Shown here: in pieces, positions 48,199-59,079 of the stretch | Layout of the letters: each line of letters opens with the position of its first letter | How positions within the stretch are numbered: the first letter of the stretch is position 1 | Source: Ipomoea triloba | Taxonomy: Eukaryota > Streptophyta > Magnoliopsida > Solanales > Convolvulaceae | DNA length: 64,000 bases | Direction of reading: 5' to 3' | Assembly: GCF_003576645.1 (NCBI RefSeq) | Contig: NC_044916.1 | Coordinates: 32,007,691 to 32,071,690 of the forward strand | Program-made: the position numbers and the translations under genes | Notes under the pieces: generated by a model | Databases searched by the model: none | Told to the model about the DNA's origin: nothing | Seen by the model: the letters and a program-made list of their open reading frames with translations, nothing else

Positions 48199-48290
48199 GC
48201 CAAAGACCTTGTGGTTTAGTGGCTCAGTGGAGACAACTGTTGACTCTTTGTGCTTCAGTAATAGAGTCAGTAGTACTAAAAAAAATATAT
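48199..48290 (+). mobile_element. SINE copy with internal deletion
   Basis: GCCAAAGACCTTGTGGTTTAGTGG head, then directly the 3' part (CAACTGTTGACTCTTTGTGC, AATAGAGTCAGTAGTACTAAAA). The B-box region is missing. Confidence 0.7.
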
Positions 48291-48349
48291 AAAATTTAGA
48301 GCACTTAAAATAGATAGATAATTCGTCAGGCTTGATAAACGCAAGATGT

Positions 48350-48530
48350 CAACTATGAACAACTTAGTGGCATTTGCCGGCTAGCTAGGCCTGGTCACAA
48401 GGTGAGGTTGACTCAATGAACACCCCTGCAACTAGATAGTAAATGCGAATTTTTCTGGTCACAAGGTGAGGTTGACTCAATGAACACCCTTGCAACTAGA
48501 TACTAAATGCGAATTTTTCTTGTCACACGC
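48350..48530. repeat. short tandem duplication in block A
   Basis: TGGTCACAAGGTGAGGTTGACTCAATGAACACCC...GCGAATTTTTCT occurs twice in tandem (about 48392-48457 and 48458-48520). Related sequence is present once in block B at about 55462-55525. Confidence 0.7.
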
Positions 48531-49142
48531 AAAAAAAAAAAGAAGATAATTAATGAGTGATAAATTAATTATTTATATGTTTTATTATTGGAGTTGGTGA
48601 ATTTGGATATTAAATGTTATTACCCCGTATTCAGTAGCGCACACGTACCGCTCTCAATAATATAGTACATTAGAGTGATGGATGCATGTATGTATTATTA
48701 TATTGCTTCAATTACAATTCATCAAATTAAGTTATGTCTCGTAGAGTACATACAGTACGTGCATGGTTGAAATGGTAAACTATTCCAATTGTCTCTCCTC
48801 ACCATACAATACCTGCCAGTAATTCGATCATATATATGGTTTGGCAGCAAAAAAATAAAAATAAAAGTTAGTAATTAAATTATAAAGAAATGATGGTCCG
48901 TGCAACCACTGTACTGCTACCTAATAGTGTGTATAATTTAGTAACATTATTGTTATGTTGGTGATCAGATCAGATCAACAACTAAAGACATTAGATATCC
49001 AGTGAAATCCAAACCTCGTACTTGTATATAAATTAAATCACCACGTACAATATTCTACGTACTCTCTGATCTGCATGCATGCATACATATATACGCAGTC
49101 GTTTCATTTTCTTCAAGAGCTATCCTAGTACGTGGCCCGGCC

Positions 49143-49200
49143 ATGGCGGAGTGGAGAGACAACCCTAGTGCGAGTATTGTTTATATGTGCGTGCGCCGGA
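49143..49200 (+). pseudogene. remnant of the small block-B gene
   Basis: Starts ATGGCGGAGTGGAGAGACAACCCTAGT like the intact gene at 55973, then jumps to GCGAGTATTG (56109-56118 in block B) and on to the 3' UTR sequence TTTATATGTGCGTGCGCCGG. Two internal deletions have removed nearly all the coding region. Confidence 0.85.
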
Positions 49201-51650
49201 TGTAAAATATATATTGTTATAACTTTGATTTGTTGTCAAAATTCATACTCCGTTATGTAGTATTTTCTTTTCTTTTTGTGATGATATAAGTTTATCCTCA
49301 CTATCTAAAGAGTTTGAACTAAGTAAATCTCGTCGCGTGATCGACCTTAATAAGGGATCGAACTTGTAACATTTCTATCAAGTACAGTTCAACCGACTTA
49401 AGGTTGCCTCCTAGTAATAGTAGTAGTATAATAAAGTGGATCATCTGGAGACTAGTTTAAAAAGAGATGAGAGAGAAACTAAATAAGGGAAAATAAGGAA
49501 TCTAAAAAATGTCTTTAATTTGGACTATAAATGTAGGAAGACATGCATTTTCGGTCATATTTGACCTTTTTTGTTGACAATATATAATGAATATTTTCGT
49601 TTTACTGACAAATTTCCAAACAAACCTTTCACATATAATTTGAATAAAACATAACAATTTTAATTTATACAGAGTATAAATAAATATGATTTGATGGATA
49701 CTGATATTTTAATGTTTTAATCACAATCATAGTTTGTACTATTTTTTTTATATTAAAATATTATAGAGTACAATGCAATGTACAATGTATAATATGATTT
49801 AAAAAGTATAAATATTTTAGAAATATTTGAATTTAAGAATGACTTATAACCTTTAAATTTTTCTTTTTTTAGGAAAAAAATGTAAATTTTTTAAAATTTT
49901 TACCTGTCCGCAACTTGCGTGTGCCAACCTGCGAAACCCATGAACTGGCAAGGCCCATTTCTTCACTGGTAAAAAATGTTTAACGTTAACACGCAGGCCT
50001 CAACCTATTTGACACTCCTAAAATCCTAAATTATAAGTATACAATGTATATTTTGTGTTTTAAGTTAAAAACAACATTTTTTTTTATCAGTGAACAGAGT
50101 GCCATAAATAGACCCTAACTGTAAAAGGATTCCTTTAAATTCGTATCATACTCATACTAATTTCTGTTCGTAGCGACACGGCTAATTAAGGTGCAAAGTG
50201 TTGGCCAAATTAGTATTAACAACATTTTAATACTCCAAAGTCCTACTTTTCATTTATAACATTTTACCCCTTTCACTTCTAAAACTTGAAAACAATGAGA
50301 ATATTTAAGATTGATATACTACCTTAAAAATAATAATTCAAGATCAAGTGAAATAAAGTTATTACGAATAAGGTCGATGTTTATTATCTTAAAATTAATG
50401 AGAATGAATGTGATTCTGCCAGTTTTTTATAATTAAATTGGATGTTTTTAATTATTTAGAAGTTAGTCTAGTTTAAATATAAGACCATTTTTAAATTCGT
50501 AATTAAATTTCTTCTCTTTAATCTAACTGACCTAAATTATATTAAACAAGGTATTTCCAAGTCTTAGCCTAAACCTACTTTTTTTTTTTAAAGATAAACG
50601 TAGTTATTCCATTAATTCATAACATAAAACGTTTACATCAACAATCAATGAAATGGTAAACCATTCCTTACAGTCAGACATGTAAGCAACTTTTCTAACT
50701 ATGCTATAGAAAACTTGAATCACAGACGGTTTCATAACTAGGAAGCTATGTTCCTTCAAGGAGCTTAAAGCTTCATCAAAGATCTGGGTATTCATCATCA
50801 TTCTTTTTTGCTCGCCCAGGATAAGATCAACACTTGCCGAAACCAAACTAAACGATTTATGCTAATGATAATGAAAAGCTCGTGAAAGTAACGAGACGAA
50901 AAAGCCCGTGAAAATAACGAGAGGAAAACACAATAATAGAGAAAATAAAAAGTGGTAAATTAAAGCCAAAGTAGGGTTGGGAGTTCAAGACTACCAACAC
51001 AAACCCCAATACCTACCTACTATTATTTTATTCAAAGGGAAAGAAAACGGAAGAAGAAGATCTGTGGCGGTGGTCGGAGGTGGACGGAGCTGCGACGGTG
51101 GTCGGGGCGGAAGTAGAGCGAGAGTAAACGTAGAAGGTGACCAAAACTGCCGGCTCAAAGTTCCATTAGAGCTCCGGTCGAAGGCCGACGGTGGAAACCG
51201 AAGTTGAGTAAAGCTTTTTGTTTTGGAGAGAAAAGGGAGGCAGCATTAGGCCTAAACCCACTTTAATGATGAGAAAACTGCAATCATTATTCTAATAATG
51301 TACATTGAATAAATTCTGTAAGTATGTAATAGTTTACAAATCAAAAGAAAAAAAAAATTAAACTATATGTAACAAACTTGACCGATAAGAATTTTACAAT
51401 CTCTTTGAGAACATGTTCAATAGAAAAAAAGAATATTCGTCACTGCTTTGAGTATGTAGCAACTGGCTACTTCACAGTAGCTAATACGACCTTTCACCTT
51501 TGAGTTATTCTAGGTCTGTTGACATTTTTTTAAAATTAATTTTGTGGGAAATCTTTAATAACAAACACACTGACGAAAAGAAATTAAAGTGTATTATGTA
51601 TAGTAGTTCATCATCCGATCCGGCCCGTGGTTCAGGAAAAATAAGAATAT
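49201..51650. other. AT-rich spacer ending block A
   Basis: No supported gene. 49735-50500 recurs at 53790-54500. An 80-codon minus frame at 50604-50846 (LGEQKRMMMNTQIFDEALSS) is protein-like but unidentified. A plus frame at 50977-51207 is Gly/Arg-rich and probably not coding. Confidence 0.5.
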
Positions 51651-52064
51651 TCAAACATCATCATCCCAAAACCATCCCCTTTATTTAAATTTTTTACGCT
51701 GCAAGTTAGGATTATATTGTTAGCACATAAACGTAGAATTGAATCTTTTGCAAAATCAAGAAGCACATGCATGATAAGTATAATAATATATAGCACTCAA
51801 GTAGTACACACAAATGTGTCCTACTTAGTAGTTAGCTTAGTAGCAAGACATGATCCAAATTAAATCGTTATTAAGCTCAAGTTATTAGCTAGAAGCTAAG
51901 CATGCATTCAAGTAAGATTGGAACTTTCATATATAAAAGGCTAATGATAATAAATTATAAAACATGCATATATATATGGATATATCCATTTATTGTCATC
52001 ACTACTGGTTCCTATACTTTATTATTAAGACACTATTACTTCATCTCACTCTTGAATCTATCAC

Positions 52065-53546
52065 TTAATTGAGATTGTTCATGACATTTTCGATAAAACT
52101 TTCAATAGCATTAAAGCATGAGCCGCCCTCCTCTAATGCCTTCCTGCTCTTTTCTTTAACTTCCTTAGCCTTTATCCTTATAGATTTTGCAATAGAGTGG
52201 TCCATAAGATTTGTGATTCCAATTTCTATCTCATTTGCACTCACAATTTCAGGAACTATTGGAATATTATTCATTTTCGCATCCCTTAAATCTGTTCTGT
52301 AATCCATCTTAATTTCCACAGCCATTCCTATCTCTCTCACCAGTTGGAAAGCATTTTCTGGTTGCTCTGCGCTCATTGGCCAAGTTCCTATTGGAACTCC
52401 AAACCAACAACTTTCCAAAATTGAATTCCATCCGCAATGAGACACGAAACCCCCAACAGCAGGGTGAGCTAGAACTGCACTTTGTGGTGTCCATCCTATA
52501 ATTTTTCCGATGCTTTTAGTTTTTTCTAAGAATCCTTCCGGTAGGATCTCTTCCAGATTGGTATACTCGGTGAGGACTACTGAACTACTACCCGGAGAGG
52601 GTTGCTTCCTCAAGGCCCATAAGAACCTTTGGCCGCTACGTTCAAGTGCGTAGGCTATCTCCTTGACTTGAGGCTCGGGAAAAGTACCGGTGCTTCCGAA
52701 GCAAAGGAATACAACTGATGAAGGTGGTTGGTCATCCAACCATTGGAAGATTTGGTCGTGGGATTGTTGAGGAGTGCGGACGTTTAGGTTTAATACCGGT
52801 CCCACAGGGTATACAGGTGGGATGGTCTTGTCTTTAGAAAGCGATTGAAGTGCATACGGCTCTAGATCAAAGAAGGTGTTGGCAATGATGCCTTTGGCCC
52901 GTCGAAATTGTTTGGCGTAATCCAAGATTCCATCGGTTGTGTTCAACACAAAGGTGGGCAGTAAGTTGACCGGAAAGGGGTTGATATATGTAGGAACATT
53001 GAGATAATCCTCCTTAATAAACTCGTCGAGGGTACCATGGTGGTGGTCTTTGAGGCTCTGGAAATGGAGGTGAAGGCCGAGCGTAGCAGCACCCGCCACG
53101 TAGAGCACGTAGGTGGGGACCCCAAACTCGTCAGCCACATCCATCACGTCGGTAAAGAAAATGTCGACAACAAATCCCGCTAGGCGCCGCCGCGCATTCT
53201 GGATTATTAATTCATTAACGCAGTCTCTGGCTTCACTCAGGAGTGTGGAAATCCATTGGTCGCGGATGGATTTCCCGTCTGGAAATCCAGGATTCTGGAG
53301 ATCCAGAACCAGGTCCTGAAGCAGTAGTTTGAACTTCAATCTCTTATCAGCGGGATCGACATCGGCAATCAAAGAATCGATGATAGAATTAACCCTGGCT
53401 TGGGGAGCGAAAGGCATTTTATTGAGCAAGAAAGTGATGGAGAGGTGAGGGTTTGTTTGCAAGAGGAGCTTCGCGGTTTCCACTGCAGGAACAAGGTGAC
53501 CCACTGCAGGGCCTGGAACGAAAACCAGTTCAATAGCATCTTCCAT
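52065..53546 (-). CDS. UDP-glycosyltransferase, UGT71-like (intronless)
   Basis: A single exon of 493 residues, from ATG 53546 to TAA at 52065. The frame opens three codons earlier without ATG, so MEDAIELVFVPG is the start. GT1 fold: His17 in PGPAVGH is the expected catalytic base. The acceptor-binding N-terminal half ends near NTFFDLEPYALQSL, and WLDDQPPSSVVFLCFG starts the donor half. The 44-residue PSPG box runs from WTPQ through HCGWNSILE to AEQ; the second residue is Thr instead of the usual Ala, and the final Gln favours UDP-glucose. The family glucosylates flavonoids, phenylpropanoids, terpenoids or hormones; the acceptor cannot be read from sequence. There is no signal peptide, so it is a cytosolic enzyme. 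It is the live sister of the MITE-broken copy at 44070-45749. Confidence 0.93.
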   Translation of the reverse strand: MEDAIELVFVPGPAVGHLVPAVETAKLLLQTNPHLSITFLLNKMPFAPQARVNSIIDSLIADVDPADKRLKFKLLLQDLVLDLQNPGFPDGKSIRDQWISTLLSEARDCVNELIIQNARRRLAGFVVDIFFTDVMDVADEFGVPTYVLYVAGAATLGLHLHFQSLKDHHHGTLDEFIKEDYLNVPTYINPFPVNLLPTFVLNTTDGILDYAKQFRRAKGIIANTFFDLEPYALQSLSKDKTIPPVYPVGPVLNLNVRTPQQSHDQIFQWLDDQPPSSVVFLCFGSTGTFPEPQVKEIAYALERSGQRFLWALRKQPSPGSSSVVLTEYTNLEEILPEGFLEKTKSIGKIIGWTPQSAVLAHPAVGGFVSHCGWNSILESCWFGVPIGTWPMSAEQPENAFQLVREIGMAVEIKMDYRTDLRDAKMNNIPIVPEIVSANEIEIGITNLMDHSIAKSIRIKAKEVKEKSRKALEEGGSCFNAIESFIENVMNNLN

Positions 53547-53630
53547 TATATTCAATTGATGAAAAGCTAGCTTAGCTAAGACTGTATGTATGTAGCTTGA
53601 ATCCAGATATCCAGATCTATCGAATTGAAG

Positions 53631-53644
53631 CTATATATATAGCT
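53631..53644 (-). promoter_or_regulatory. TATA box of the intact UGT gene
   Basis: CTATATATATAGCT about 85-98 bp upstream of the ATG on the minus strand, conserved in the pseudogene promoter. Confidence 0.55.
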
Positions 53645-53789
53645 ATTGATCATCGAGTATGTATGAAGACCATGAAACTCCTCTGCAATTTATTTGTACG
53701 TAAAATTGCATTGCCGTGAATAGTGTGTAATAATATATTATTCATGGCAAAATAAATGACTACGGGACCGCTATTACTAATTGCATTGT

Positions 53790-55550
53790 ACTAATTTTTT
53801 TATATTAAAATATTATAGAGTACAATGCAATGTACAATGTATAATATGATTTAAAAAGTATAAATATTTTAGAAATATTTGAATTTAAGAATGACTTATA
53901 ACCTTTAAATTTTTCTTTTTTTAGGAAAAAAAAATGTAATTTTTTTAAAATTTTTACCTGCCCGCAACTTGCGTGTGCCAACCTGCGAAACCCATGAACT
54001 GGCAAGGCCCATTTCTTCACTGGTCAAAAATGTTTAACATTAACACGCAGGCCTCAACCTATTTGACACTCCTAAAATCCTAAATTATGAGTATACAATG
54101 TGTATATATTTTTTATAAGTTAAAAACAACCTTTCTTTTTTTTTTTTATTATCAATGCACGAGTTATCATAAACAAACCCTAATTGTAAGAGGATTCCTT
54201 TAACTGCGTACCATACTCATACTAATTTCCATTCGTACCGGCCTAGCCCAATTAAAGTGCAAAGTATTGGCCAAATTGGTATTAACAACATTTTAATACT
54301 CCAAAGTCCTAATTTTCATTTATAACATTTTACCCCTTTCACTTCTAAAACTTGAAAGCAATAAGAATAGTTAAGATGGATAGACTACTCAAAAATAATA
54401 ATTCAAGATCAAGTGAAATAAAGTTATACGAATATGGTCGATGTTTACTATCTTAAAATTAATGAGAATGAATGTGATTCTGACAGTTTTTTTATAATTA
54501 AATTGGATGGTAGTGTAATTGATTAATAATAATTGCCTAATAATTATTATGATAATTAAGTTAAACATTGATCGTTTAATTTATTTTTATAATAATTACA
54601 ATTAAATTATTTCTCATATTTATTTTAGTAATAATATAATTACATAAGTCATATTACATATCGATCTTTTAAAGATAATTGTAGACAAACAAGTCATATA
54701 TATTTTTTTAAAAAGTTATATATTATTCAATTAATATTGAGTGATACATTTGTACTAATCTTATAATCAAATAAATTTACACATTCAATATTATAATTTT
54801 TTTTAATTTTATTATCTAAATATATAATTTAAAATTTTATCTGTGCATCGCACGGGTATTGGACATTTATTTGCTTTAGTTCAAGCAAGGAAAACATTAG
54901 AAAATATAATCGATCTAACCAATTTTATTAATTACACTATATAATATTTGATATAATTTATATAATTGTATGTATATATATCGATCCAAATATTCTTAAA
55001 ATATTATAATAAATCTATTATGTGCAACGCACATGTGAAAATACTAGTAACTAATAATATATAAAATTTAGAGGATAATAAGCTAGATATATCTAATTCA
55101 AAGGTCATATCAACCTTTTAAATTTTAATGACTTAAAGCTTTATTTGGAAGTGTATACGTGTGAGCGACAATTTTTAGTGAGTTATTGTGACAAAAGAAT
55201 GAAATCATATTTTGAGTGAGGTTTACTATTGATTTATGTTGGGTTAAAGTTGATTTGAATATTTCTTTTATGTGAAGTGATAATTTCAATGATCATATAT
55301 TTATATACTTAAAATATATAATTAGTTGGATTATTGGCTTGACAAACACAATATTCTAAGTTTGACTCCTGATGTGAGAGGTCTACTGGCCTTCTTGGTT
55401 TAAACTGGTCAGCTATGGACAACTTAAACTAGTTTACCTCTTTGTGGCATTTTCTGGCTCGGCCAGGTCACAAAGTGAGGTTTACTCAATGGACTGTACG
55501 CCTGCAACTAGATAGTGACTGCGAGTTTTCCACGTCACAAGAAAAAAAAA
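53790..55550. other. AT-rich spacer in block B
   Basis: 53790-54500 is related to 49735-50480. 54500-55330 is very AT-rich and shows nothing I can name. 55330-55530 is related to 48350-48530. No gene. Confidence 0.5.
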
Positions 55551-55853
55551 TCGGATAACTAGTGAGGGAGAAATTAATTATTTATACGTTTTATTATTAG
55601 ATCAGAGTTGGTGAATTTGGATATAAACTATTCAAATTGCTATGCTGAGTCCTGACCAAACATATACCTGCCAGTAATTCGGTCATGGTTTGGCAGCAAA
55701 TTAAATTAAAAAACATTATTAATTAAATTATAAAGAAATTAAATGATGGCCCGTGCAACCACTGCTACCTAATAGAGTTATTTAGTAACATTATATTATT
55801 GTTGGCGATCAGATCAACAACTAAAGACATTTGAAATCCAAACCTCGGACTTG

Positions 55854-55860
55854 TATATAA
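55854..55860 (+). promoter_or_regulatory. TATA box of the small block-B gene
   Basis: TATATAA about 115 bp upstream of the ATG at 55973. The same position is kept in block A upstream of the remnant (about 49025). Confidence 0.5.
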
Positions 55861-55972
55861 ATATAATCACCACAATATTCTACGTACTCTCTGAGCTGCA
55901 TGCATGCATACGCAGTCGTTTCATTTTCTTCAACAGTACGTGGCCGGCTAGCTTAGCTTATATTACCCGGCC

Positions 55973-56338
55973 ATGGCGGAGCGGAGAGACAACCCTAGTA
56001 CAGTCGTGGTGGTGGTGGGTCCAAGTCCTCGGCTTTCTCCTCTGATAACAAGCGATGCGTTGACGGGAGACTGTTACCGCGTGACGGCCGAGTTGTCTTG
56101 CCGGCAGGGATGCGAGTATTGGCATTCGAGAAGAGCGTTTCTCAACAGTTACTGTTTCGACAGGCGGCAAAGCAGAAACATAATTGAGAGGTTAGGTGAG
56201 ATGGCGGCGGCCGTGTTTCTCGGAATTCGGCGCCGGATGTGCAGCGCCGGAGTGTGGTTTAAGTATTACAAGCTCACCTTCTCGTGGCCAAGGGTTTTAA
56301 CTGCGAGCTGCTATGTGCCATGCCCAGTCTATGTATAA
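55973..56338 (+). CDS. small basic protein of unknown function (121 residues)
   Basis: Start MAERRDNPSTVVVVVGPSPR, with a TATA box about 115 bp upstream and stop TAA. It is GC-rich relative to its surroundings, with sense-like codon use and no intron. The centre contains SRRAFLNSYCFDRRQSRN followed by a helical, basic stretch (ERLGEMAAAVFLGIRRRM). The C-terminus has a hydrophobic/aromatic segment (GVWFKYYKLTFSWPRVLTAS). No signal peptide or known motif. The layout (an AFLxSYxF block, then a basic helix, then a hydrophobic end) recalls small uncharacterised plant proteins, from memory only. Support for being real: the parental unit was duplicated with the UGT, and the other copy is deleted down to its edges. 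Confidence 0.65.
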   Translation: MAERRDNPSTVVVVVGPSPRLSPLITSDALTGDCYRVTAELSCRQGCEYWHSRRAFLNSYCFDRRQSRNIIERLGEMAAAVFLGIRRRMCSAGVWFKYYKLTFSWPRVLTASCYVPCPVYV

Positions 56339-57043
56339 TTATATTTAAGTTGCCTGCATATATGCCTACATTCCCCATTCCACAAATTTTATATGTGCGT
56401 GCGCCGGATGTAAAATATATATTGTTCTAACTTTTGATTTGTTGTAAAAATTGATACTCCATATGTAGTTTTTTTTTTTCTTTTTGTACTTGTGATGACA
56501 TTAAATCGCAGGGCCTCAACCTATTTGACATTCCTAAATAATAAGTATACAATGTATATTTTGTGTTTTAAGTTAATTAAAAACAACATTTTAATACTCC
56601 GAACTCATACTTTTCATTTAATCTATAACCTTTTACCCCTTTCACTTTTTTTTTTTTTGAACACTACCACTAAGCTGGCGGATCCAGCATGGGGCAACTG
56701 CCCCCACTCACCCCAACCCCACCCCTATATAGCCCTTTTATTTATATATATGTATGTATATAATAGTTTTAGATATAAATATATGAAAACTGATATAAAT
56801 AAAGAATTGATTAGCTAGCTAAGTTGGTTGGAGCATGTTTTAACATAAGGAAGAGCGATAGTTTAAATCTTGAAGGCAGTTCATCATCAAAGATATATAT
56901 TTATATATATATATATATATATATAAAACCTTTTTAAAAATTAATAATGAGATGTGTAATTTATAATGTGTTTTCTATTTGAATTATTTTAACAAATCAA
57001 TTATGTTTCGTATATTGCTATTAATATTTGTATAAAGTTTTGA
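56339..57043. other. spacer with a (TA)n tract
   Basis: 3' flank of the small gene, then 56505-56650 homologous to 50000-50280, interrupted at about 56652 by inserted sequence containing a (TA)n tract (about 56901-56925). No gene. Confidence 0.5.
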
Positions 57044-57290
57044 TATGTTTTATTTTTTAATACTACCGATTCTATTACAATACAATATATGTTCATTACT
57101 ATTTTCTCAACCTATTGAAGCACAAACAACCTCGCATATAAAGGAGCAACCTGAACAGTGAACAATACTGACACAATGCAGTATATGTTCATAACTATTT
57201 TCTCAACCTATTAAAGCTTGAAGCGCTCGAACCCCCAAACTCCCATATGAGAGTGCAATTTTGTGCCACTAGAGCACAAGCTCTTGCCAC
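57044..57290 (-). mobile_element. SINE copy inserted in block B
   Basis: On the minus strand: CTTGTGCTCTAGTGGCAC A-box region, GGGGGTTCGAGCGC B-box, then two tandem versions of the 3' part (TTGAGAAAATAGTTATGAAC and AGGTTGAGAAAATAGTAATG) and the end TAGAATCGGTAGTATTAAAA. The homologous sequence on either side (TTTACCCCTTTCACTT, CTTTTACTTCTAAAACTTGA) is continuous in block A, giving an empty-site comparison. Confidence 0.7.
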
Positions 57291-58151
57291 CCCTTTTACT
57301 TCTAAAACTTGAAAGCAATGAGAATAGTTATGATTGATAGACTCAAAAATTAATAATTCAATAGATCAAGTGAAATAAAGTTATTACAAATAAGGTCGAC
57401 CTTTATTATCTTAAAGTTAATGAAAATGAATGTAATATTGACAAATTGCTTTTAATTAAATTGAATGTTTCTAGTTATCTAGATTTTAGTCTAGTTAAAA
57501 TATAAGACGATTTTTAAATTCATAATTAAATTTCTTATCTTTTACCTTACTGACTTAAATTAATTGAGGTATTTATAAATCTTTAGTCTATATCGCCGCC
57601 TTTGGGTAATTGGATGCAAACCCACTTCAATGATGAGAGAAAACTATAATCATTATTCTAAGAGCATCTACACTTGTGATTTTTGTTGAATTTTTTGTAG
57701 AGAAAAAACTAGCTTGGCAAGAAAAAAACTAATGGGGCAGCTAATTTTTGGAGAAACTTTTCTCTTGCAAATACATGAATTTTGCAAGAGAAAGAAGAAG
57801 AAAAAAGGAAGCACTTTTCACGTGTTTGGAGCACACCTCAAGCCCCAGTTGGCATATGTTTTCCACGTTCCCGTTAGGGCGCGTCAGAGTGGCCGCCAGT
57901 GCCGAGTGGCGGCCACTCTGACTGAAACATCATCTTTTCTATTTTGTTTTCATTGTCAGAAGCTTTTTTATTTTCTATTTCTTTTTTACTTCCATTTTTG
58001 TCTCTCTCCTATATATAACAAAAAAAAAAAATTATATGTAACAAACTTATTTTTTGAGTTCTATTGACTCTGTTAAAATTATATGTAATAAACTTGATCG
58101 ATAAAAATTTGACAATTTGACCAACTTATTAATTATACGGTGACAATCTAA
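57291..58151. other. end of block B and spacer
   Basis: 57300-57600 is related to 50275-50570. A MITE-like left end (AAGAGCATCTACACTTGTG) starts at about 57659. A 3' SINE fragment lies at about 58046-58075. An open frame at 57714-58067 is low-complexity and not convincing. Confidence 0.45.
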
Positions 58152-58449
58152 GGGTGCGTTTGGTTCGCATATGGGAATCAGAATCGGAATGGGTATCAAA
58201 TACTTGGTAATGGTAATGGGTTTTGGTGAAAGTATGTGGCATGTTTGGTAGTTGGGTGGAATGGGAATAATTATTAATAGTTGTGGAAGAAATGAGGAAG
58301 GGAGATGAAACCCTTATTTAATAAGGGTATGAGTTTTCTCAAATGGGTATTCCAAACTCATAGTAGCATTCACAAAACCTATCAACCAGACACAAGCAAT
58401 CACTCTCATACCCATTCTTTATGCCTAAACCCACCAACCAAACACACCC
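58152..58449. mobile_element. Tourist-like (PIF/Harbinger) MITE
   Basis: 298 bp with inverted ends GGGTGCGTTTGGTT ... AACCAAACACACCC and a TAA target duplication on both sides (58149-58151 and 58450-58452). Interior of GGGAATGGG-type words. No coding capacity. Confidence 0.85.
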
Positions 58450-58551
58450 TAAATTAGTTTTTTGAACGAAGGGGGAAGGGGGGGGGCAAAAGTGGAGTTT
58501 ATCAGACCTACAGGGTCTATTGACAAATTCGAAAAGAAAAGAGAAAAAACA

Positions 58552-59079
58552 TGGCAAATGTCTGGAACATAGTAGAATTCGCCTTTCCTTTTGTGCCCTT
58601 CGCGATTTGCCGAACCCGAATACAATTTTCAATTCACCCGGCTCTTCCAAATCTTTCAAGAGTCCAAATCTGTAAGTATCGCCAAAATCTACAGCTTCAC
58701 AACATCGCCACTGCCTCGTTGGATTACATTTCACCCACACGTTTCTCAGTTTTCATGCTTTCAGGCTGAGGATTTTTGGTCAGATTTGATCAATTGTGAG
58801 GTACAGTGCATGTGAATCTTGTTGTAGTAGTGAAATCTTGAAGTGAGTATTGCTTATTTTGGTTGGATATTCACCTTACATTCTTTGCGCTGAATATAGT
58901 GTTCCTGATTATTGATTCTTCTGGTAGTGGTGTTTGTATTCCCTTGCTTGATTAGATACTTGTTTGGATTGATCTATTGTAGATCCCTAAACAAAATTTA
59001 GGACAAAAGGATATATAGCAGTTATAAGTGCACTGGTTCAAGTTTTTGAGATTGAAAGGGGTGTAAGGGTTCCTTTCCA
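58552..59079 (+). other. putative 5' UTR/leader of the rhomboid gene
   Basis: A GTAAGT at 58671 and T-rich AG acceptors (for example TTTCAG at about 58765) suggest a 5' UTR intron. This is inference only; there is no transcript evidence. Confidence 0.35.

Larger units (their letters stand above)
43660..51420. repeat. segmental duplication block A (decayed)
   Basis: Tandem partner of about 51655-58130. Shared in order: UGT and its 3' flank (43660-45870 with 51655-53660), the 5' flank (46588-46700 with 53670-53780), the small-gene region (48540-49240 with 55550-56440), the GGCCTCAACCTATTTGACA stretch (49985-50560 with 56505-57560, and a further copy with 54035-54510), and the end near CTATATGTAACAAACTTGA (51360 with 58035). 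Insertions and deletions separate the blocks. Confidence 0.75.
51655..58130. repeat. segmental duplication block B (intact genes)
   Basis: Tandem partner of block A (about 43660-51420). It carries the intact UGT (52065-53546) and the intact small gene (55973-56338). Elements private to it include a SINE (57044-57290). Confidence 0.75.

Noticed and set aside
50977..51207. Gly/Arg-rich 76-codon frame
   Set aside because: Composition comes from GGCGGTGG-like low-complexity sequence; no start context or homologue known to me.
57714..58067. 117-codon frame MARKKLMGQLIFGETF
   Set aside because: Built partly from poly-A and T-rich tracts and MITE-like sequence; no family features.
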